A DNA stretch of 64,000 nucleotides from Halolamina sp. CBA1230 (GCF_002025255.2 NZ_CP054587.1:1612001-1676000), one strand, 5' to 3'; shown: positions 25,164 through 34,732, counted from the first letter of the stretch. Numbers and translations: made by a program. Notes: generated by a model not told the origin, from the sequence alone.

Positions 25164-25796
25164 ATGCGCGCCGTCTACGTCGACTGCGACGGAACCCTCC
25201 TCACGCTCGACTGCTCGTACGACGACCTGTTCGCGACTGCCTGCGACGCCGCGAACATCGACCCAACGCCCGACCTGCAGGCTGCCTACGGCGAACGGTT
25301 CTTCGAGGCGTTCGAGTCGTTCCACCCCGACCCCTACCGCGCCGGAATGGCCGCCGCCGTCGAGGCCGGCGATCTGGACGCCGACCCGGACACCCTCCGG
25401 GACGCCTACGTCGACGCCGAAGTCGCCGCCGCGACGCCCGCCGACGGCGCTCACGCGGCGCTGGACGCGTTCGACGGCCCCAACACCGCGCTGGGCCTGC
25501 TCACGAACGGTGTGACCGAAGTCCAGCGCCGGAAACTGGCATCAGTCGGGCTGTTCGACCGCTTCGACGCCTACCTGCCGAGCTACGCGGTCGAGGCACA
25601 CAAGCCCGACCCCGCGATCTTCGCGGCCGCGAAAGACCGCCTCCCCGCCGACGAGTACGCCTACGTCGGCGACTCGCTGGAGCACGACGCGCTGCCCGCG
25701 CGGGCGGCGGGATTCCTGGCGGTCCACGTCGACACCGACGCCGATGCCGGAGTCGTCACTGTCGACGGACTGGACACGCTCGCCCGGTCGATCTAG
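25164..25796 (+). CDS. HAD superfamily phosphatase
   Basis: A 210-residue haloacid-dehalogenase hydrolase. Motif I is VDCDGTLLTLD (nucleophile in DxDGT form), motif II LGLLTNG, motif III HKPDPAIF (conserved Lys) and motif IV YVGDSLEHDALPARAAG. The cap lies between motif I and II. It is phosphoglycolate-phosphatase-like; the substrate is unknown. The ATG at 25164 fits the family. Its stop overlaps the end of the convergent MFS pseudogene. Confidence 0.9.
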   Translation: MRAVYVDCDGTLLTLDCSYDDLFATACDAANIDPTPDLQAAYGERFFEAFESFHPDPYRAGMAAAVEAGDLDADPDTLRDAYVDAEVAAATPADGAHAALDAFDGPNTALGLLTNGVTEVQRRKLASVGLFDRFDAYLPSYAVEAHKPDPAIFAAAKDRLPADEYAYVGDSLEHDALPARAAGFLAVHVDTDADAGVVTVDGLDTLARSI

Positions 25797-26417
25797 CGCA
25801 GCCGCCGGGCCAGCAGCCCCAACACCGGCAGCACCACCAGCGCGCCGACGACAAAGGGCGACCAGTACGTCGCGACGTACAGCACGCCCATCAGCGGCGG
25901 GCCGACCGTCCGCCCCAGGCTCCCGGCGCCCTGCGTGACGCCGAAGGCGCTGCCCTGCCGCTCCGCGCTGGCGCCCGTCGACACCATCGGGGGTCACGTC
26001 CGCGACGTAGGCGTTCGCGGCGGCGATGTTGCCGCCCATCGCGCCGGCGAGCATCCGCGAGGCGAACAGCGTCCCGATCCCGGCGACGGTGCCCGCGAGC
26101 GCACCGATCTCGCCCGCCACGCCGAAGACGGTCCACGCCACCGCGCTCCCGGCGAGCGAGAGCAGGATCACGGGCCGGCGCCCGCGCTCGTCGGAGAGCC
26201 GCCCCAGCGTCGGCGCCGCGAGGAACTGCATGAGCGAGTAGGAGGCCGCGAGCAGGCCGATCACCGCGTCGCTGACCGCGAAGCTCCGCACGTAGTACGG
26301 GAGGATCGGGATGACGACGCCGAACCCCAGCAGGTCGACGAAGACGATGCCCACGACGACAGCGATCGCTCGCTTCGGACTGCGGACCTCGGCGGTGGCT
26401 CCCCGCGGAACGGCCAT
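25793..26417 (-). pseudogene. MFS transporter remnant with internal deletion and frameshift
   Basis: The 5-prime part (from ATG 26417) encodes about 140 residues of an MFS N-half: LGFGVVIPILPYYV, the signature LGRLSDERGRRPVILL and ANAYVADVTPD. At about 25990 the reading frame shifts, and the other frame (ending at 25793) carries a typical MFS C-terminus, QGSAFGVTQGAGSLGRTVGPPLMG. Together they total only about 204 residues; a normal carrier has about 400. The middle helices are missing. The site joins the two places where MFS halves share the VTP...AFG...GRxxGP pattern, so deletion between ancient internal repeats is likely. Confidence 0.8.
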
Positions 26418-26456
26418 ACGGGGTAGGGAACATGGGGGACCCTAAGCCTGTGGGCG

Positions 26457-27044
26457 CTAGGCGTGGCGTTCGATGACACGCTTCGCTGCCTGCGCCTTCT
26501 CCTTCCAGCCGTAGCCTGCCTCGTACACGTGGCGCTTGCTGTCGACCAGCTCCTGCGGGCTGGACTCCTCGAACCCACCGCGGGCCCACGTCCCGGACTC
26601 CTCCAGCCACTCCAGCACCTTCTCGCGGGTCTCGGGCCAGGTCAGCCCGACCATCTCGTACCACGCGATCATCGCGAAGATCGCGTTGTCGTGGCAGCCG
26701 GGGTAGGAGCCCCGCCGGTAGATGGTCCGCATCGGGTCCGTCGTCGGCTCGGACACCTGCTCGCGGTACTCCTCGGCGGTCAGCAGTTCGAGGCGATTGT
26801 TGGTGTCGGGCTGGATCCGACCGCTCCGGCGGAGGTGTGAGAGCGCGGCCTGGTGGAGCGCGTCCCACTCGGGCGCCAGCTCCCGCAGGGCGTCCTCCTC
26901 GCGAGCGCCCGCCGACAGCGGCGCGAGCACGTCGACGTAGGCGCGCTCGACGGTCTGCCACTCGACCCCCTCGAACCGACAGCCGGCGTCGTGGAGGCTG
27001 CTGGCGGCGTGGCAGTCGGGACAGGGGTAGTCGAACCGCGGCAC
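26457..27044 (-). CDS. conserved haloarchaeal protein with N-terminal CxxC and His/Cys cluster
   Basis: A 195-residue soluble protein from a GTG start. The N-terminus has CPDCHAASSLHDAGC, a possible zinc site. The rest is helical, with PTTDPMRTIYRRGSYPGCHDNAIFAMIAWYEMVGLTW-type conserved aromatic segments and a lysine-rich tail, GWKEKAQAAKRVIERHA. I do not recognise a named family. It lies between the MFS remnant and the CDF gene on the same strand, with gaps of 40 and 44 bases. Confidence 0.65.
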   Translation of the reverse strand: MPRFDYPCPDCHAASSLHDAGCRFEGVEWQTVERAYVDVLAPLSAGAREEDALRELAPEWDALHQAALSHLRRSGRIQPDTNNRLELLTAEEYREQVSEPTTDPMRTIYRRGSYPGCHDNAIFAMIAWYEMVGLTWPETREKVLEWLEESGTWARGGFEESSPQELVDSKRHVYEAGYGWKEKAQAAKRVIERHA

Positions 27045-27088
27045 AGCCGTCCTTGCCGGTCGCCCACCTTAGACTCCCCGGTCGGCGC

Positions 27089-28036
27089 TCACTGCGTAGG
27101 CTCGATGTAGATGGTCGACACGCGGCTGTCGGCCTCCCCGAGTTTCGTTTCGATCTCGTGGATCGCGTCGTCGATTTCCTCAGCCGCGAGGTCGGCGTCG
27201 ACGCTGATCTCCACGGCGACCATCGCGTTCTGCGGGCCGAAGAAGACGCTCCGGAAGGAGTCGACGTGGACGACCGCCGGGTGGCTGCTGACGACGTTCT
27301 GGAGCTCGCGCTCCACGTCCGACGGGAGGCTCTCGCCCAGCAGGAGGCGCTTGTTCTCCCACGCCAGCGCGATGGCGAACCCCATCAGCAGGACGCCGAT
27401 GATCGCCGCGGAGACGGCGTCGTAGATGCCGTTGCCCGTGTAGCGCGTGAGCGCGACGCCGACCAGTGCGATCGCCGCGCCCGCCAGCGCGATGGCGTCC
27501 TCGGTGAACGCCGTCAGCGTGGTCACGTCGCTGGTCTTGTCGAACGCCTCGCGGAGGCTGCCCCAGCCGAACTGATCCATCTGGCTCCGGAGCTCGGCGT
27601 TGGCCTTCCCGAGCGCCCACAGCTCGAACACGATCGCCAACGAGAGCACGACGACGTTGAGCCAGAACGTCTCCACCTCGGCGCCGACGACGGGGACGGT
27701 GAACTTCCCCGCCTCCGTGTGTCCCGCCGTCTGGATCGCGTGGATCCCGTGGTTGAGGCTCTCCCAGCCCGCGATCCCGAACAGGAGCACGGACACCAGG
27801 AAGGCGTAGAAGAACTGGGCCTTCCCGTAGCCGAACGGGTGTTCGCGGCTGGTGTCGCGTTTCGAGTAGCGGATGCCGATGAGGAGGAACACCTGGTTCC
27901 CGGTGTCGGAGATAGAGTGGTACGTCTCGGAGAGCATCGACGGGCTCCCCGTGAGCAGGAAGCCGACGAACTTCATGATCGCGATAGAGCCGTTGGCGAT
28001 CAACGCCGCTATCACGACCCCAGTGCTGCTAGCCAT
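27089..28036 (-). CDS. cation diffusion facilitator (ZnT9-like)
   Basis: A 315-residue CDF transporter that would export Zn or other divalent cations by proton exchange. Features: LLTGSPSMLSETYHSISDTGNQ (membrane metal site in helix 2), EHPFGYGKAQFFYAFL, TAFTEDAIALAGAAIALVG (second metal half-site) and a C-terminal ferredoxin-like domain (HPAVVHVDSFRSVFFGPQNAMVAVEI). The pattern is closest to the SLC30A9/MMT-like branch. The start MASSTGVVIAALIANGSIA at 28036 is preferred to the longer frame. Confidence 0.9.
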   Translation of the reverse strand: MASSTGVVIAALIANGSIAIMKFVGFLLTGSPSMLSETYHSISDTGNQVFLLIGIRYSKRDTSREHPFGYGKAQFFYAFLVSVLLFGIAGWESLNHGIHAIQTAGHTEAGKFTVPVVGAEVETFWLNVVVLSLAIVFELWALGKANAELRSQMDQFGWGSLREAFDKTSDVTTLTAFTEDAIALAGAAIALVGVALTRYTGNGIYDAVSAAIIGVLLMGFAIALAWENKRLLLGESLPSDVERELQNVVSSHPAVVHVDSFRSVFFGPQNAMVAVEISVDADLAAEEIDDAIHEIETKLGEADSRVSTIYIEPTQ

Positions 28037-28121
28037 GCTCGGGGCGACACGAGACAGCGCCTTATCGGTGTCGCACGGCGGGCCCACACCGCTTTTCCCG
28101 GCGGAGCGCCGAGCACGCCAC

Positions 28122-28634
28122 ATGCTCGTCGTGCTCTCCGACACCCACCGGACCGATGGAACTGGACTCGTCGGAGCTGCGGCCGACGCGGTCGACGACG
28201 CCGACCTGGTGCTCCACGCCGGCGACTTCACGACCGAGCCCGTACTCGACGCGTTCCACGACACGGCGGCCGACCTCCGGGCGGTGTACGGCAACCGGGA
28301 CAGCGACGCCGTGAGCGATCGCCTCCCCGAGGCGACGACGCTCAGCTACGCGGGCGTCCGCATCGCCGCCACCCACCGCCAGCGCGGCGGGACGACCGGG
28401 CTGGCGATGTTCGGGCGCGAACGCGGCGCCGACCTGGTCGTCTCGGGACACACGCACCGCCCCGTCGTCGACGAGGAGGGGGACGTGACGCTGCTCAACC
28501 CCGGGAGCCACGCCGACCCGCGGGGTGCGCGGCAGTCGTTCGCCGTGCTCGAACCGACGGGCGACGGCCTGGCTGGCCGGCTCACGACCGTCGACGGGGA
28601 GGCGTTCGAGCGGTTCGAAATCGAGAACGAGTAG
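28122..28634 (+). CDS. YfcE/MJ0936-type metallophosphoesterase
   Basis: A 170-residue calcineurin-like phosphoesterase with the full metal-ligand set: LSDTHRTD, LHAGDFTT, VYGNRDSD, ATHRQRGG and SGHTHRP. Length matches the small MJ0936/YfcE family, which hydrolyses phosphodiesters or phosphomonoesters with Mn/Ni in vitro. The physiological substrate is unknown. It diverges from the CDF gene 85 bases away. Confidence 0.9.
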   Translation: MLVVLSDTHRTDGTGLVGAAADAVDDADLVLHAGDFTTEPVLDAFHDTAADLRAVYGNRDSDAVSDRLPEATTLSYAGVRIAATHRQRGGTTGLAMFGRERGADLVVSGHTHRPVVDEEGDVTLLNPGSHADPRGARQSFAVLEPTGDGLAGRLTTVDGEAFERFEIENE

Positions 28635-28747
28635 CGCCCTGCGAGGCGTTTTGGAGGGCCGAAGCAGGGACACCCGATGCTTGGGGCGGATACTTCAAAG
28701 GGGTTAGGTAAGCACAAAGAGCCGTTTTACCGTTCTCTCCCCGCCGC

Positions 28748-30718
28748 TCAGAACTTCTCGAGCAGGTCCCGGTAGAACCCGTTCTCGGCGTCGCCCGCGA
28801 GCTTCTCGACGATGAGCTCCGGCGTCGAGCGCGCGAGGTGGTTCTTCTTCGGCGAGCGGTCGACACGGAGTTCGCCGTCGACCAGCCCGACCGCCTCGAT
28901 ACCGTCGACCGCCACCTCGAAGCTCGCGGCCTCACGGATGCCGTCGGCAAGGTGGGAGACGAACACGGCGCTGGCTCCCTGGTCGTGAAGCTCCTCCAGG
29001 ATCCCGGCGATGATCTTCGCGGAGGCACCGGGCTCGGTGATCGACTCCAGTTCGTCGACGAGCACGAGCCGGCCCGAAGCGCCCTCCACGAGGTCGCCGA
29101 ACTCCCGGAGCGTGCTCTCGAACGCGCCGGCGTCGAGCGTGCCCTGTGACTTGGCGTAGTAATGCAGTTCCGACACCTGACCCACGCGAGCGTCCTCGGC
29201 GGGAACGGGCATCCCCATGTGCGCGAGGACGACGATCAGGCCGACGAGGTCGAGGGTGGAGGTTTTCCCGCCCGAGTTGACGCCGGAGAGCAGCGTCACG
29301 CCACCAACGCCGTAGTCGACGGGGTCGACGTCCTCGAACGGCACGTCGAGCAGCGGCGAGCGCCCCTCCTCGATCTCGAACCCCTCGCCGGCGAGGGTGG
29401 GCATCGTGCAGTCGAAGTCGCGGGCGAACCGCGACACCGCGAGCTCCACGTCGAGCTCCAGCGCCGCGTCGACCATCGACTCCGCGGGCTCCCGGAGTTC
29501 GCGGAGTTCAGCCGCGAGTTCGGTTTCGAGCTTGTTCGCCCGGCGGTCGCGGTCGGCAGTAAGTTCGGTGCGGAGCCGGGAGACCGCCTCCTCGTTGTGT
29601 TCGAGCGGGAACGAGGGCTCGCCGCCGAAGATCCGATCGACGAACTCCGCCTCGCCGGCGTCGAGGTCGAGGCTGTCGACGACGTGCTCGCGGGCCAGCT
29701 CGACCGCCTGGTCGTAGTCGTCGGCCAGCTCGCGGGAGAGCAGCGAGTCGACCCGGGCGCCCTGCTCGACCAGCGAGAGGAAGTCGGTGCCCTCGATGGT
29801 CACGTCGCGCTCGCCGATCGCCTCGCGGAGGTGGTCGTTGCCGACGGACTCCGCGGTGCTTACGGCGGCGTCGAGGTCGTCGACCGCGACCGAGAGCCGT
29901 TCGAGCTCCTCGTCGCCGACGATGCCGCCGTCCTCGTCGACGCGGGACAGCGCCGCGCGCAGCGAGTCGAGGTCGCAGTCCGCCTCGGTCCCCGCGGTCT
30001 CGTGGACCGCGGCGGCGGCCAGCAGGCGCTCGCGGTTGTCGGCGAAGAACGTCAGCGTCCGCTCGGGAACGAACTCTTCCGGGTGTTCCAGCGCGTCCGG
30101 GACGACGCGCACGTCGCCCTCCACGTCGATACCCGCGAACGCCGCGTCGAGCACGTACACCGTGGAGTACGAGCGGCCGAGTTCGCCGAGTTCACGCCGT
30201 TCTTCGATGACTTCGACCGGAAGTTCGGGCAGCGCCTCCTTCGCCTCGGCGTAGCGCTCGGCGTCGGTCGTCGCGACACACCGCTCCCGGACCCGGATCC
30301 CGTCGGCGGGTTCGAGCGGTTCGACGCCGGCGAGCGCGTCGAGCAGTTCCGGGTCGGAGTCACGCTCCATCGCCCGCGTCGCGAACGCGCGGACCTCCTC
30401 GATCCGGGACTGTTCGGTGCTGGGGAAGAACGTCTCCAGGCGCTTCTCGCCGTAGGTGGTGACCGCACGCTCCTGCAGCAGGCCGAGCGCGTCGTCGTAT
30501 ATCTCCCGCGCCCGATCGGTGGCGAGGAAGTCGCCGTCGTCGCCGTGCTCCCGGCGGATGGCACCGCGGGCGATCGCCGCGGCCCGTCCCTCCGAGATCG
30601 CCGGCGAGCGCGCGAGCGCGGCCACGTCGCCGCGCCGGAGCGCCCCCTCGGCGTCGTCGAGTTCGGCCAGCGAGGCGGCCGTCTTCTCACCCACCCCCGG
30701 GATGGCCGTGAACTCCAT
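28748..30718 (-). CDS. MutS-like DNA-binding ATPase with N-terminal HhH (MutS5/MutS2-related)
   Basis: A 656-residue protein. Residues 1-20 form a helix-hairpin-helix (TAIPGVGEKTAASLAEL). A long helical region follows. The MutS ATPase domain near 455-640 has Walker A LLSGVNSGGKTSTLDL, Walker B LVLVDELESITEPGASAKI and the His switch AVFVSHLADGIREA. It lacks the MutS mismatch-recognition domain and an Smr nuclease tail, so it is not a canonical mismatch repair MutS; haloarchaea carry such MutS5 paralogues. A role in recombination or branched-DNA handling is an inference. Confidence 0.85.
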   Translation of the reverse strand: MEFTAIPGVGEKTAASLAELDDAEGALRRGDVAALARSPAISEGRAAAIARGAIRREHGDDGDFLATDRAREIYDDALGLLQERAVTTYGEKRLETFFPSTEQSRIEEVRAFATRAMERDSDPELLDALAGVEPLEPADGIRVRERCVATTDAERYAEAKEALPELPVEVIEERRELGELGRSYSTVYVLDAAFAGIDVEGDVRVVPDALEHPEEFVPERTLTFFADNRERLLAAAAVHETAGTEADCDLDSLRAALSRVDEDGGIVGDEELERLSVAVDDLDAAVSTAESVGNDHLREAIGERDVTIEGTDFLSLVEQGARVDSLLSRELADDYDQAVELAREHVVDSLDLDAGEAEFVDRIFGGEPSFPLEHNEEAVSRLRTELTADRDRRANKLETELAAELRELREPAESMVDAALELDVELAVSRFARDFDCTMPTLAGEGFEIEEGRSPLLDVPFEDVDPVDYGVGGVTLLSGVNSGGKTSTLDLVGLIVVLAHMGMPVPAEDARVGQVSELHYYAKSQGTLDAGAFESTLREFGDLVEGASGRLVLVDELESITEPGASAKIIAGILEELHDQGASAVFVSHLADGIREAASFEVAVDGIEAVGLVDGELRVDRSPKKNHLARSTPELIVEKLAGDAENGFYRDLLEKF

Positions 30719-30822
30719 TCGGCCCGGGGTTCCGCGCGATCCGTCAAAAGCGTGTGGTTCGGGGCGGCGGGTCGCGGATCCCGTCGTTGTTAAGTGATCT
30801 CCCGTCGTTCCTTCGGTCGAAT

Positions 30823-31155
30823 ATGGGGAAGCGACTCGTGCAGGCCGGCACCGTGCTCACCGGGTTCGTCGGCGTCGCGCTCGTCGTCTTCGGGGGGTAC
30901 CGCGTGCAGTACGGGGTCGGAACGGTCGAGGAACTGCTGGCGCTGGCGTTCCTCGCGGTCGCGGTCGTCGCGGGCTACCGCTCGCTGGCGGTCCACTCCG
31001 GGCCGCGGATCAACGCCGTCGGTAACACCGCGCTGTTTCTCGGCGCCGCCGCCGTGTACGGCGGGGGTGTGAATCTCGGCATCGACGCCGTCGCGACGGC
31101 GGGGCAGGCGCTGTTCCTGATCGCCGTCGCCTACTTCGCGGTCCGGCTGGCCTGA
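30823..31155 (+). CDS. four-helix membrane protein of unknown function
   Basis: A 110-residue protein with four predicted membrane helices (about 7-25, 38-53, 65-82 and 89-108) joined by very short loops. It starts MGKRLVQAGTVLTGF. A T/A-rich stretch, gttaagtg, lies about 30 bases upstream as a promoter. It diverges from the MutS-like gene. The following 117 bases (31156-31272) hold nothing I can identify. Confidence 0.6.
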   Translation: MGKRLVQAGTVLTGFVGVALVVFGGYRVQYGVGTVEELLALAFLAVAVVAGYRSLAVHSGPRINAVGNTALFLGAAAVYGGGVNLGIDAVATAGQALFLIAVAYFAVRLA

Positions 31156-31272
31156 GGTGGACGAACTGGCGGCACGATCGCTCGCTGGTGGGCTGCCACA
31201 CTCTCGCCTCCCCACCAGCGTCGGTGTTCAGGTCACGCCGGGGCTGGTCCCGTTCTCCTACTTGAACCCTCG

Positions 31273-31725
31273 CTACTCCTCGATCCGCCGGAGCGTCGCC
31301 GCCACGTCGCCCGGCGTCGCGCCGGGCGCGTCCTCGACGCGGTGGTCGGGGACGAAGATCGGCACGGGGTTCGCTCGGAGCGCCGCTCTGACGGTCTGGG
31401 CGTCGTCCTCGTCGTCCGGATCGAGGTTCGCCATGTGAGCGACCTGCCGCGTGTTGCCGACCTCGCCGTAGGGGATCTGGCAGACCGCCTTCAGCACGCC
31501 ACGCTGGTCGGTCGGTACCGTGATCGCCACCTCCAGATCCTCGAACGCGTCCTCCTGCCCGTCGAGGTAGTCGAACACCCGGTCGAGGATCGGGTGATCC
31601 GGTTCCGCGTCCGGCGGGATCTCGTCGGGGAACGACACGTCGATCACCTGGCTGCTGGCGACCGCGATCTGGAGCGGTCGCCCGAGCACGTCCGACTCCC
31701 GCGCGTAGATGCCGGCGTCTTCCAT
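31273..31725 (-). CDS. MGMT/alkyltransferase-like protein lacking the catalytic Cys
   Basis: A 150-residue protein aligned to the DNA-binding domain of O6-alkylguanine alkyltransferases. IPYGEVGNTRQVA matches PYGExxxYxxxA, and AALRANPVPIFVPDHRV matches AxxxNPxPxxVPCHRV. Asp127 replaces the alkyl-acceptor Cys of PCHR, so direct methyl transfer is impossible. Alkyltransferase-like (ATL) proteins with such changes bind lesions and recruit repair. Whether this one does so, or has become a different enzyme, is not decided. It diverges from trpC. Confidence 0.8.
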   Translation of the reverse strand: MEDAGIYARESDVLGRPLQIAVASSQVIDVSFPDEIPPDAEPDHPILDRVFDYLDGQEDAFEDLEVAITVPTDQRGVLKAVCQIPYGEVGNTRQVAHMANLDPDDEDDAQTVRAALRANPVPIFVPDHRVEDAPGATPGDVAATLRRIEE

Positions 31726-31796
31726 CGGTCGGGGAGAGGGCGCTCGCGACCTTCAACCCCGCGGCGGCGCGCTGTCGGGCGGCCAGGGTCGCAAGT

Positions 31797-31829
31797 CTTT
31801 TGAACAGTTCCGTACATTAGTGTACAAGT
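31797..31829 (+). promoter_or_regulatory. trpCBA promoter with TGTACA-type palindrome
   Basis: A TATA-like tcttttgaa (about 31797-31804) lies 27-30 bases before the trpC ATG, implying a leaderless start. Between them, GTACA ttag TGTAC (31812-31825) is a perfect inverted repeat containing TGTACA, four bases before the ATG. TGTACA is the TRP box bound by methanogen TrpY. A repressor here would block the start site. Use of this site in haloarchaea is inference. Confidence 0.5.
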
Positions 31830-32588
31830 ATGACCAGCACCGACGAGATGGCGCCCGCGGTGCGTTCGATCCTCGACGCCGCCCGGGAGCGCGAGGGCGG
31901 GGGCGAGCGCGTGACCGTCGACGACGCCCGATCGCTCCCGGCGGCGTTCGCGGCCGCCGAGGCCGAGGGGCGGGTTCCGGTGGTCGCGGAAGTGAAGCCG
32001 ACCAGCCCGACCACCGAGGGTGAGAGCGACGCCGACCCCGTCGAGTTGGCAGAGGCGATGGTTGCTGGCGGCGCTGCGGCGCTCTCGGTGCTCACCGAAC
32101 CGGAGCACTTCGGCGGCTCCGTCGAGAACTACGAGCGCGTCCGCGAGGCCGTCGACGTGCCCGTGCTGCGCAAGGATTTCCTGCTCGAGGAGGCGCAGTT
32201 GAACGCGGTCGCCGCGGACGTGGTGCTGCTGATCGCGCGCTTCCTGGGGGACGACCTCGCGCCGATGATCGAGGCGGCCCGCGAGCGCGGGATGCAGGTG
32301 CTCGTCGAAGTCCACAGCGAGGCGGAGGTCGAGCGGGCAGTCGCGGCGGGCGCGGAGATCATCGGCGTCAACAACCGCGATCTGGCCGCACTGGAGGTCG
32401 ATCTCCGGACGTTCGAGGAGGTCACCCCCGCGGTGCCCGAGGACGCGACGCTGCTCGCGGAGTCGGGGATCGCGACGCCCGCCGAGGCGCGGCGGATGCG
32501 CGAGGCGGGCGCGGACGGCCTGCTGATCGGCACCGCTATCATGGACGGCGACCCACGGGAGAACACGAGCGAGTTCGTCAACGCATGA
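31830..32588 (+). CDS. trpC: indole-3-glycerol-phosphate synthase
   Basis: A 252-residue TIM-barrel enzyme that cyclises CdRP to indole-3-glycerol phosphate. Seen: [11 protein letters not shown] (catalytic Lys strand), [28 protein letters not shown] (second catalytic Lys), [16 protein letters not shown] and [12 protein letters not shown] with [12 protein letters not shown] (phosphate site). It is the first gene of trpCBA; its last four bases overlap the trpB ATG, so translation is coupled. Confidence 0.96.
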   Translation: MTSTDEMAPAVRSILDAAREREGGGERVTVDDARSLPAAFAAAEAEGRVPVVAEVKPTSPTTEGESDADPVELAEAMVAGGAAALSVLTEPEHFGGSVENYERVREAVDVPVLRKDFLLEEAQLNAVAADVVLLIARFLGDDLAPMIEAARERGMQVLVEVHSEAEVERAVAAGAEIIGVNNRDLAALEVDLRTFEEVTPAVPEDATLLAESGIATPAEARRMREAGADGLLIGTAIMDGDPRENTSEFVNA

Positions 32589-33862
32589 GTTCTGATTCAA
32601 CTGCTGACGGGAAGTTCGGGGAGTACGGCGGCCAGTACGTGCCCGAGGCGCTGATGCCCGCGATCGAGGAGCTGCGGGACGCCTACGAGCGCTACGTGCT
32701 GGAGAACGAGGACGGGTTTATGGACGAGTTCCGCGAGCGCCTCCGGCAGTTCGGCGGGCGGCCGACGCCGCTGCAGCACGCCGAACACCTCTCGGAGCGC
32801 TACGGCCGGGAGGTGTATCTCAAGCGCGAGGACCTCGTCCACGGCGGCGCCCACAAGCTCAACAACGCGCTCGGCCAGGTGCTGCTGGCGAAGTACATGG
32901 GGAAGGAGCGCATCGTCGCCGAGACCGGCGCGGGCCAGCACGGCACCGCGACCGCGATGGCGGCGGCCCACCTCGACATGCCCTGTGAGATCTACATGGG
33001 CGAGACCGACATCGGGCGCCAGCGTCCCAACGTGTTCCGGATGAAGATCAACGGCGCCGAGGTGAACCCCGTCACCGCGGGCCGTGGGACGCTGAAGGAG
33101 GCGATCAGCGAGACGATGCGCGACTGGGCGACCAACGTCGACGACACCCACTACGTCGTCGGCAGCGTCGTCGGCCCCGCGCCGTTCCCGGAGATGGTCC
33201 GGGAGTTCCAGTCGGTGATCAGCGAGGAAGCGAGGAAGCAGTCGAGAGAGCAGTTCGACGCGCTCCCCGACTCTGTCGTCGCCTGCGCCGGCGGCGGGTC
33301 GAACACGATGGGCGCGTTCGCCCGGTTCACGGAGGACGAGGAGGTCTCGCTGCTCGCCGTCGAGGCGGGCGGCTCCTCGCTCGAAGTCGACGAGGCGGAG
33401 GGGGTCGCCCCCAACTCCGCCTCGCTCTCGACGGGCGGGCAGGGCGTGCTCCACGGCGCCCGCACGAAGGTGCTGCAGGACGAGTGGGGCCAGATCGTCG
33501 AGTCACACTCCGTCTCCGCCGGCCTGGACTACGCCGGCGTCGGCCCGGAACTCGCCCACCTCGTCGACGAGGGGCGCGTCACCGCGGTCAACGTCGGCGA
33601 CAACGCCGCGCTCGAAGCGTTCCACCGCCTCTCCCAGGAGGAGGGGATCATCCCCGCGCTGGAGAGCTCCCACGCGCTCGCGTATCTGGAGGAACTCTTG
33701 GGCCCCAACGCCGAGACGAACGCTGCCGACGAACTCGGCGACCGAATCGTCGTGAACCTCTCCGGCCGCGGCGACAAGGACCTCGAGACCGTCATCGAGG
33801 AGACCGACAAGCGCGAGGTTCCGAACGCGCCGGACATGAGCGAGTTCACGGGGGGACTGTAG
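32585..33862 (+). CDS. trpB: tryptophan synthase beta chain
   Basis: A 425-residue PLP enzyme that condenses indole and serine to tryptophan. Seen: [20 protein letters not shown] at the start, the PLP lysine in [34 protein letters not shown], the serine-rich phosphate loop [12 protein letters not shown] and a late motif, [11 protein letters not shown]. It is the TrpB1 type, paired with TrpA in the alpha2beta2 complex. It overlaps trpC by four bases and abuts trpA. Confidence 0.97.
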   Translation: MSSDSTADGKFGEYGGQYVPEALMPAIEELRDAYERYVLENEDGFMDEFRERLRQFGGRPTPLQHAEHLSERYGREVYLKREDLVHGGAHKLNNALGQVLLAKYMGKERIVAETGAGQHGTATAMAAAHLDMPCEIYMGETDIGRQRPNVFRMKINGAEVNPVTAGRGTLKEAISETMRDWATNVDDTHYVVGSVVGPAPFPEMVREFQSVISEEARKQSREQFDALPDSVVACAGGGSNTMGAFARFTEDEEVSLLAVEAGGSSLEVDEAEGVAPNSASLSTGGQGVLHGARTKVLQDEWGQIVESHSVSAGLDYAGVGPELAHLVDEGRVTAVNVGDNAALEAFHRLSQEEGIIPALESSHALAYLEELLGPNAETNAADELGDRIVVNLSGRGDKDLETVIEETDKREVPNAPDMSEFTGGL

Positions 33863-34732
33863 ATGAGCGACCTCGAAACCGCGTTCGCCGACGAACCCGC
33901 GTTCATCCCCTACCTCGCGGTCGGCGACCCCGACCTCCCTTCCTCGAAGCAGTACGTCGAGGCGCTCGTGGAGGGCGGCGCCGACTGCGTCGAGCTCGGC
34001 CTCCCCTTCTCCGAACCGATCGCGGAGGGGCCGACGATCCAGAAAGCGGTCGTCCGGTCGCTCTCGGGCGGGATCACTCCCGAGGCGTACTTCGAGTTCG
34101 TCGACGGCCTCGACGTGGACGTGCCGCTGGTCTGCATGACCTACTACAACCTCCTCTTCCGCTACGGCGCCGACTCCGGCACCGCGGCGGGGGAGGGCGA
34201 CCACACCGCACCCGGCCCGCGACCGTTCGTGAAACGCGCCGCGGAGGTGGGTATCGACGGGTTCGTGATCCCGGATCTGCCAGCCGAGGAGGCCGACGAC
34301 CTCCGTGAAGCGTGCGACGAGTTCGACCTCGATCTCGTGTTCATCGTCGCGCCGACGACCACTGACGACCGCCTGGAAACGATCCGCGAGCGCGTCTCGG
34401 GCTATGTGTACGTGCAGGCCCGACTGGGCGTCACGGGCGCGCAGGCGGACGTGTCCGATCAGACTGCCGAGAGCCTCGCCCGGATCGCCGACTGGGACGT
34501 GCCCAAGGCGGTCGGCTTCGGCATCTCCTCGGGCGATCACGCCGCCCGCGTCGTCGCCGCCGGTGCGGACGGCATCATCGTCGGCTCCGCGCTCGTGGAT
34601 ATCGTGGCGGACGGAGTGGAGAACGACCGCCCGACCGCCGACGTGGCCGCCGACCTGCGGGAGAAAGCCCGCGAACTGAAGGCGGGGGCGCTCCGGGGGG
34701 CTCGTGAATCGCCGGAAGCGGAAGGTCGATAG
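33863..34732 (+). CDS. trpA: tryptophan synthase alpha chain
   Basis: A 289-residue TIM barrel that cleaves indole-3-glycerol phosphate and channels indole to TrpB. Catalytic Glu and Asp are in [19 protein letters not shown] (Glu) and [15 protein letters not shown] (Asp). The phosphate site is in [14 protein letters not shown] with [14 protein letters not shown] loop insertion ([15 protein letters not shown]), longer than in bacteria, follows [12 protein letters not shown]. Its ATG directly follows the trpB stop. Confidence 0.97.
   Translation: MSDLETAFADEPAFIPYLAVGDPDLPSSKQYVEALVEGGADCVELGLPFSEPIAEGPTIQKAVVRSLSGGITPEAYFEFVDGLDVDVPLVCMTYYNLLFRYGADSGTAAGEGDHTAPGPRPFVKRAAEVGIDGFVIPDLPAEEADDLREACDEFDLDLVFIVAPTTTDDRLETIRERVSGYVYVQARLGVTGAQADVSDQTAESLARIADWDVPKAVGFGISSGDHAARVVAAGADGIIVGSALVDIVADGVENDRPTADVAADLREKARELKAGALRGARESPEAEGR

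Noticed and set aside
28635-28747. Possible small RNA in the gap after the phosphoesterase gene
   Set aside because: No stable hairpin, promoter or terminator could be seen in 113 bases.
31156-31272. Possible transposon tail (DLNTDAGGEARVWQP in a minus frame)
   Set aside because: It looked like a degraded gene end, but I could not tie it to any element end or family.
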